Shown here: positions 6,595 to 7,981 of the stretch, in pieces | How the letters are laid out: every line of letters starts with the position of its first letter | How positions within the stretch are numbered: position 1 is the first letter of the stretch | Origin: Pseudooctadecabacter sp. | GTDB lineage: Bacteria; Pseudomonadota; Alphaproteobacteria; Rhodobacterales; Rhodobacteraceae | Direction: 5' to 3' | Assembly: GCA_020628265.1 (NCBI GenBank) | Contig: JAHDFG010000097.1 | Coordinates: 1 to 7,981, forward strand | DNA length: 7,981 bases | Program-made: the position numbers and the translations under genes | The notes under the pieces: generated by a model | Database searches by the model: none | Told to the model about the DNA's origin: nothing | Seen by the model: the letters and a program-made list of their open reading frames with translations, nothing else

Positions 6595-7424
6595 TGCGTA
6601 CCCTCCCAGATGGCGGTGGCCTGCATGCATTGATGCCCTCCCTGCCCCGTCCAGAGGTTCAGCGCCGCGATATCTTCCTGAACGGTGATCTCGCTCGGCT
6701 GGCCAACGAACATGGGATGCACGCCGCGGAAGTCGAAATACTTGGGTGGCTGTCCATGGATCTGCTGTGCCACCTGCATCAACATCGCAGCTTGCAGCGG
6801 GCCGTGCACCACAAGGTCAGGGTAGTGTTCGACGGTTGTGGCGTAGGTGCGGTCATAGTGAATGCGATGCGCATTAAAGGTCAGGGCTGAATAGCGGAAC
6901 AACTGCACTTCGTCCGGAGCCCAGCGCTGCACGAAGGTGCCAGGCAGGTCGCGGGGCTTTGGAGGACAGAAGCTTTCAGGAATGTCGAGGTAGACAATGT
7001 CCTGCCGCTCTTCGATGGCAAGGCCGCGCGGCCCGTAGATCGCGTGGTCGACGGTCACGAACAGCATATCACCCGCAGCACCCGCCTTGGGGACAATTGA
7101 CCGGACGCTGGAACGCCGGCGAAGCGGTTCGCCAATTTTCACCGGAGCATGAAATTCCAGCGCACCGCCGGCCCACATCCGGCGTTTGGACGGCGCAGGC
7201 GGTAGCAAATCGGACCCGCGCGGGTGACCGTCCGGCCCCAGTTGATCGTTCGCCGCCGTTGGCGTGAACGCACACCAATGCGCCAGCGGAGGCAGCGGAC
7301 AATCAGGGCCAACGTCCAATCCGCCGCCCAGCGTCGCGTTGAGGCGTGTCGCGTCGGCTTCGGTAAAGCAGGCCGTGTCTTCAACGGTGCGTCCCGTCCA
7401 TGCCGCGTGGTTCACCTGTTCCAT
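6591..7424 (-). CDS. meh: Double-hotdog hydratase, mesaconyl-C4-CoA hydratase-like (MaoC / FAS1-like dehydratase)
   Basis: 277-residue protein with two hotdog halves. The N-terminal half (about 1-145) is FAS1-like dehydratase in type and carries SKRRMWAGGALEFHAPVKIG (79-98), a pattern typical of this family. The C-terminal half has RYSALTFNAHRIHYDRTYA (177-195), the MaoC-type hydratase site; H186, H189 and D191 are the likely functional residues, followed by VVHGPLQAAMLM (205-216). Meh adds water to mesaconyl-C4-CoA to give citramalyl-CoA in the cytoplasm. The ATG at 7424-7422 has GGGAG eight bases upstream; a TTG at 7460 would add 12 residues and run into the AT-rich promoter region, so it is rejected. 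It is first in a two-gene operon with the CoA-transferase, which supports this substrate over a general enoyl-CoA. Other 3-hydroxyacyl-CoA dehydratases of the family cannot be excluded. Confidence 0.78.
   Translation of the reverse strand: MEQVNHAAWTGRTVEDTACFTEADATRLNATLGGGLDVGPDCPLPPLAHWCAFTPTAANDQLGPDGHPRGSDLLPPAPSKRRMWAGGALEFHAPVKIGEPLRRRSSVRSIVPKAGAAGDMLFVTVDHAIYGPRGLAIEERQDIVYLDIPESFCPPKPRDLPGTFVQRWAPDEVQLFRYSALTFNAHRIHYDRTYATTVEHYPDLVVHGPLQAAMLMQVAQQIHGQPPKYFDFRGVHPMFVGQPSEITVQEDIAALNLWTGQGGHQCMQATAIWEGTQ
6601..6607 (-). promoter_or_regulatory. Ribosome binding site of the CoA-transferase gene
   Basis: GGGAGGG on the minus strand, six bases before the ATG at 6594, lies inside the last codons of the hydratase gene. 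With the ATGA stop-start overlap it implies translational coupling. An identical GGGAGGG at 6636-6642 stands five bases before an in-frame ATG at 6630, so an alternative longer start cannot be fully excluded. Confidence 0.7.
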
Positions 7425-7432
7425 TCCGTGTA

Positions 7433-7437
7433 CTCCC
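7433..7437 (-). promoter_or_regulatory. Ribosome binding site of the hydratase gene
   Basis: GGGAG on the minus strand lies eight bases before the ATG at 7424 and supports that start over the upstream TTG at 7460. Confidence 0.7.
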
Positions 7438-7459
7438 GATGTTGGCCCAAGGATCACCA

Positions 7460-7465
7460 AGTATA
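7460..7465 (-). promoter_or_regulatory. Candidate -10 box for the hydratase/CoA-transferase operon
   Basis: TATACT (minus strand) matches TATAAT at five of six positions and stands 35 bases upstream of the start codon, which would give a leader of roughly 30 bases. No good TTGACA-like box is found 16-18 bases upstream (ATTAAT at 17), suggesting activator dependence. The surrounding 40 bases (7461-7500) are about 18% GC, far below the coding regions. Confidence 0.4.
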
Positions 7466-7499
7466 TTAAAAAATCAAATAAAATTAATGACTTACGTGA

Positions 7500-7516
7500 A
7501 TACCGATGTATACCGA
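7500..7516. repeat. Direct repeat ATACCGA, one helical turn apart
   Basis: ATACCGA occurs at 7500-7506 and again at 7510-7516, a 10-base period. On the minus strand this is centred near -55 relative to the start expected from the 7460-7465 box, a common place for an activator to bind on one face of the helix. Binding is inference only. Confidence 0.35.
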
Positions 7517-7523
7517 ACGGCCT

Positions 7524-7651
7524 ATTTGCATGTGCGGCACTTGATTTGACTGAAAAATTTTCAGTCAGATTTGCAGGCGCGGCGTGAAATTTTATTGCGC
7601 GGAAGGCTTGCTTTGGAAGGCGCTGACCAGCATCAACCCGCCATTTGCAGG
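7524..7651. repeat. Three copies of ATTTGCA around the palindrome
   Basis: ATTTGCAGG occurs exactly at 7569-7577 and 7643-7651, and the shorter ATTTGCA at 7524-7530. One copy abuts the 7547-7567 palindrome. A 9-mer repeated within 80 bases in a 260-base gap is mildly unusual; it may be a binding-site family or chance. The rest of 7568-7684 shows no gene and no clear promoter. Confidence 0.3.
7547..7567. repeat. 21-bp palindrome upstream of the hydratase operon
   Basis: TGACTGAAAA (7547-7556) and TTTTCAGTCA (7558-7567) are perfect inverted arms around a single central A. It lies between the anti-sigma-like gene and the hydratase gene, with no T-tract on the minus strand after the stem (AATC follows), so an operator for a dimeric regulator is more likely than a terminator. 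It could also be the 3' hairpin of the gene to the right. The regulator is unknown. Confidence 0.55.
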
Positions 7652-7684
7652 GTCAAACTATCGGAATCACTCTCGCGTGGGCCG

Positions 7685-7981
7685 TTACAGGACGGCTTGT
7701 AAAGCACCAGCCATGCGCATCAGGCGATCCTCTGGAATGTCGCCGACAATCATGTAGCTGAAGGTCCCGTCTGACCAGTGAACGCTCGAAAGCCCTGAAA
7801 GCTCTTCGAACTGGGGCCTCGCATTTTCGTCGCCCGACAGGCGAATGGCACAGAAGGCGACAGGGGTGCCCCCTTCCGCCAGATAGGCCATCTGAACCAA
7901 TGGCACCCCTTCAAACCCCAGAAGCTGGGCCCTGAGGAGTGCAAGGCCGTCCAGTTCCGCGACGGCCGAAAGCGGCAAGTC
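7685..7981 (-). CDS. C-terminal part of a putative anti-sigma factor-like regulator (runs off right edge)
   Basis: The final 98 residues of a gene whose start is beyond the window; the frame is open to the edge and ends in TAA at 7687-7685. The visible part opens DLPLSAVAELDGLALLRAQL, then GVPLVQMAYLAEGGTPVAFC, then GLSSVHWSDGTFSYMIVGD, ending ALQAVL. This alternating beta pattern, with a DL...G..L start, a 'VQMAYL..GGTPVAFC' strand pair and an 'HWSDGTFSYMIVG' hairpin, resembles the C-terminal domain of membrane anti-sigma factors of ECF sigma factors in alphaproteobacteria. If right, an N-terminal zinc-binding domain, one membrane helix and a sigma gene lie just to the right. None of these is visible, so the call is tentative; it could equally be an uncharacterised periplasmic domain. 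No membrane segment is in the visible part. Confidence 0.45.
   Translation of the reverse strand, partial: DLPLSAVAELDGLALLRAQLLGFEGVPLVQMAYLAEGGTPVAFCAIRLSGDENARPQFEELSGLSSVHWSDGTFSYMIVGDIPEDRLMRMAGALQAVL

Noticed and set aside
7425..7460. TTG start adding 12 residues to the hydratase
   Set aside because: The ATG at 7424 has a well-spaced GGGAG, while the TTG lies in the likely promoter and has no purine-rich site before it.
1..7981. Mobile element, CRISPR array or defence system
   Set aside because: No transposase, integrase, attachment-site duplication, spaced repeat array or defence-type domain was seen on either strand.

Overview
The window looks like chromosomal DNA from an alphaproteobacterium, most likely a Rhodobacteraceae / Roseobacter-group member. 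The main evidence is the RpoB and RpoC sequences; moderately high GC and the CoA-transferase/hydratase pair fit. All five recognisable genes lie on the minus strand, so transcription runs from right to left.

From right to left the layout is as follows. (1) 7685-7981 is the C-terminal ~98 residues of a gene running off the right edge, resembling the sensor end of an anti-sigma-factor-like regulator. (2) 7425-7684 is a 260-base regulatory gap with a very AT-rich stretch (about 18% GC over 7461-7500), a candidate -10 box, a spaced direct repeat, a 21-bp near-perfect palindrome and copies of a short repeat. (3) 6591-7424 and 5356-6594 form a two-gene operon joined by a 4-base ATGA overlap. It encodes a double-hotdog (MaoC/FAS1-like) hydratase similar to mesaconyl-C4-CoA hydratase and a family III CoA-transferase similar to mesaconyl-CoA C1-C4 CoA transferase. 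(4) 4955-5355 is a 400-base non-coding gap with two terminator-like hairpins closing the metabolic operon, then a string of further hairpins that would form a structured 5' leader for rpoB. (5) 812-4954 is complete rpoB. (6) 728-811 is the rpoB-rpoC spacer, holding two related palindromes. (7) 1-727 is the first 242 codons of rpoC, which continues past the left edge.

The two enzymes would act in sequence: the transferase moves CoA from C1 to C4 of mesaconyl-CoA, and the hydratase adds water to give citramalyl-CoA, which a lyase encoded elsewhere could split to acetyl-CoA and pyruvate. In an organism using the ethylmalonyl-CoA pathway this would be a side exit from mesaconyl-CoA to central metabolism (inference). 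rpoB and rpoC encode the two largest RNA polymerase subunits. The usual upstream partners rplJ and rplL are absent from at least 3 kb upstream of rpoB, and the terminators suggest rpoBC is transcribed from its own start here.

I found no IS element, CRISPR array, tRNA, rRNA or defence system. The points most worth a second look are non-coding: the stacked hairpins ahead of rpoB, the twin palindromes between rpoB and rpoC, and the palindrome/repeat cluster upstream of the hydratase gene.
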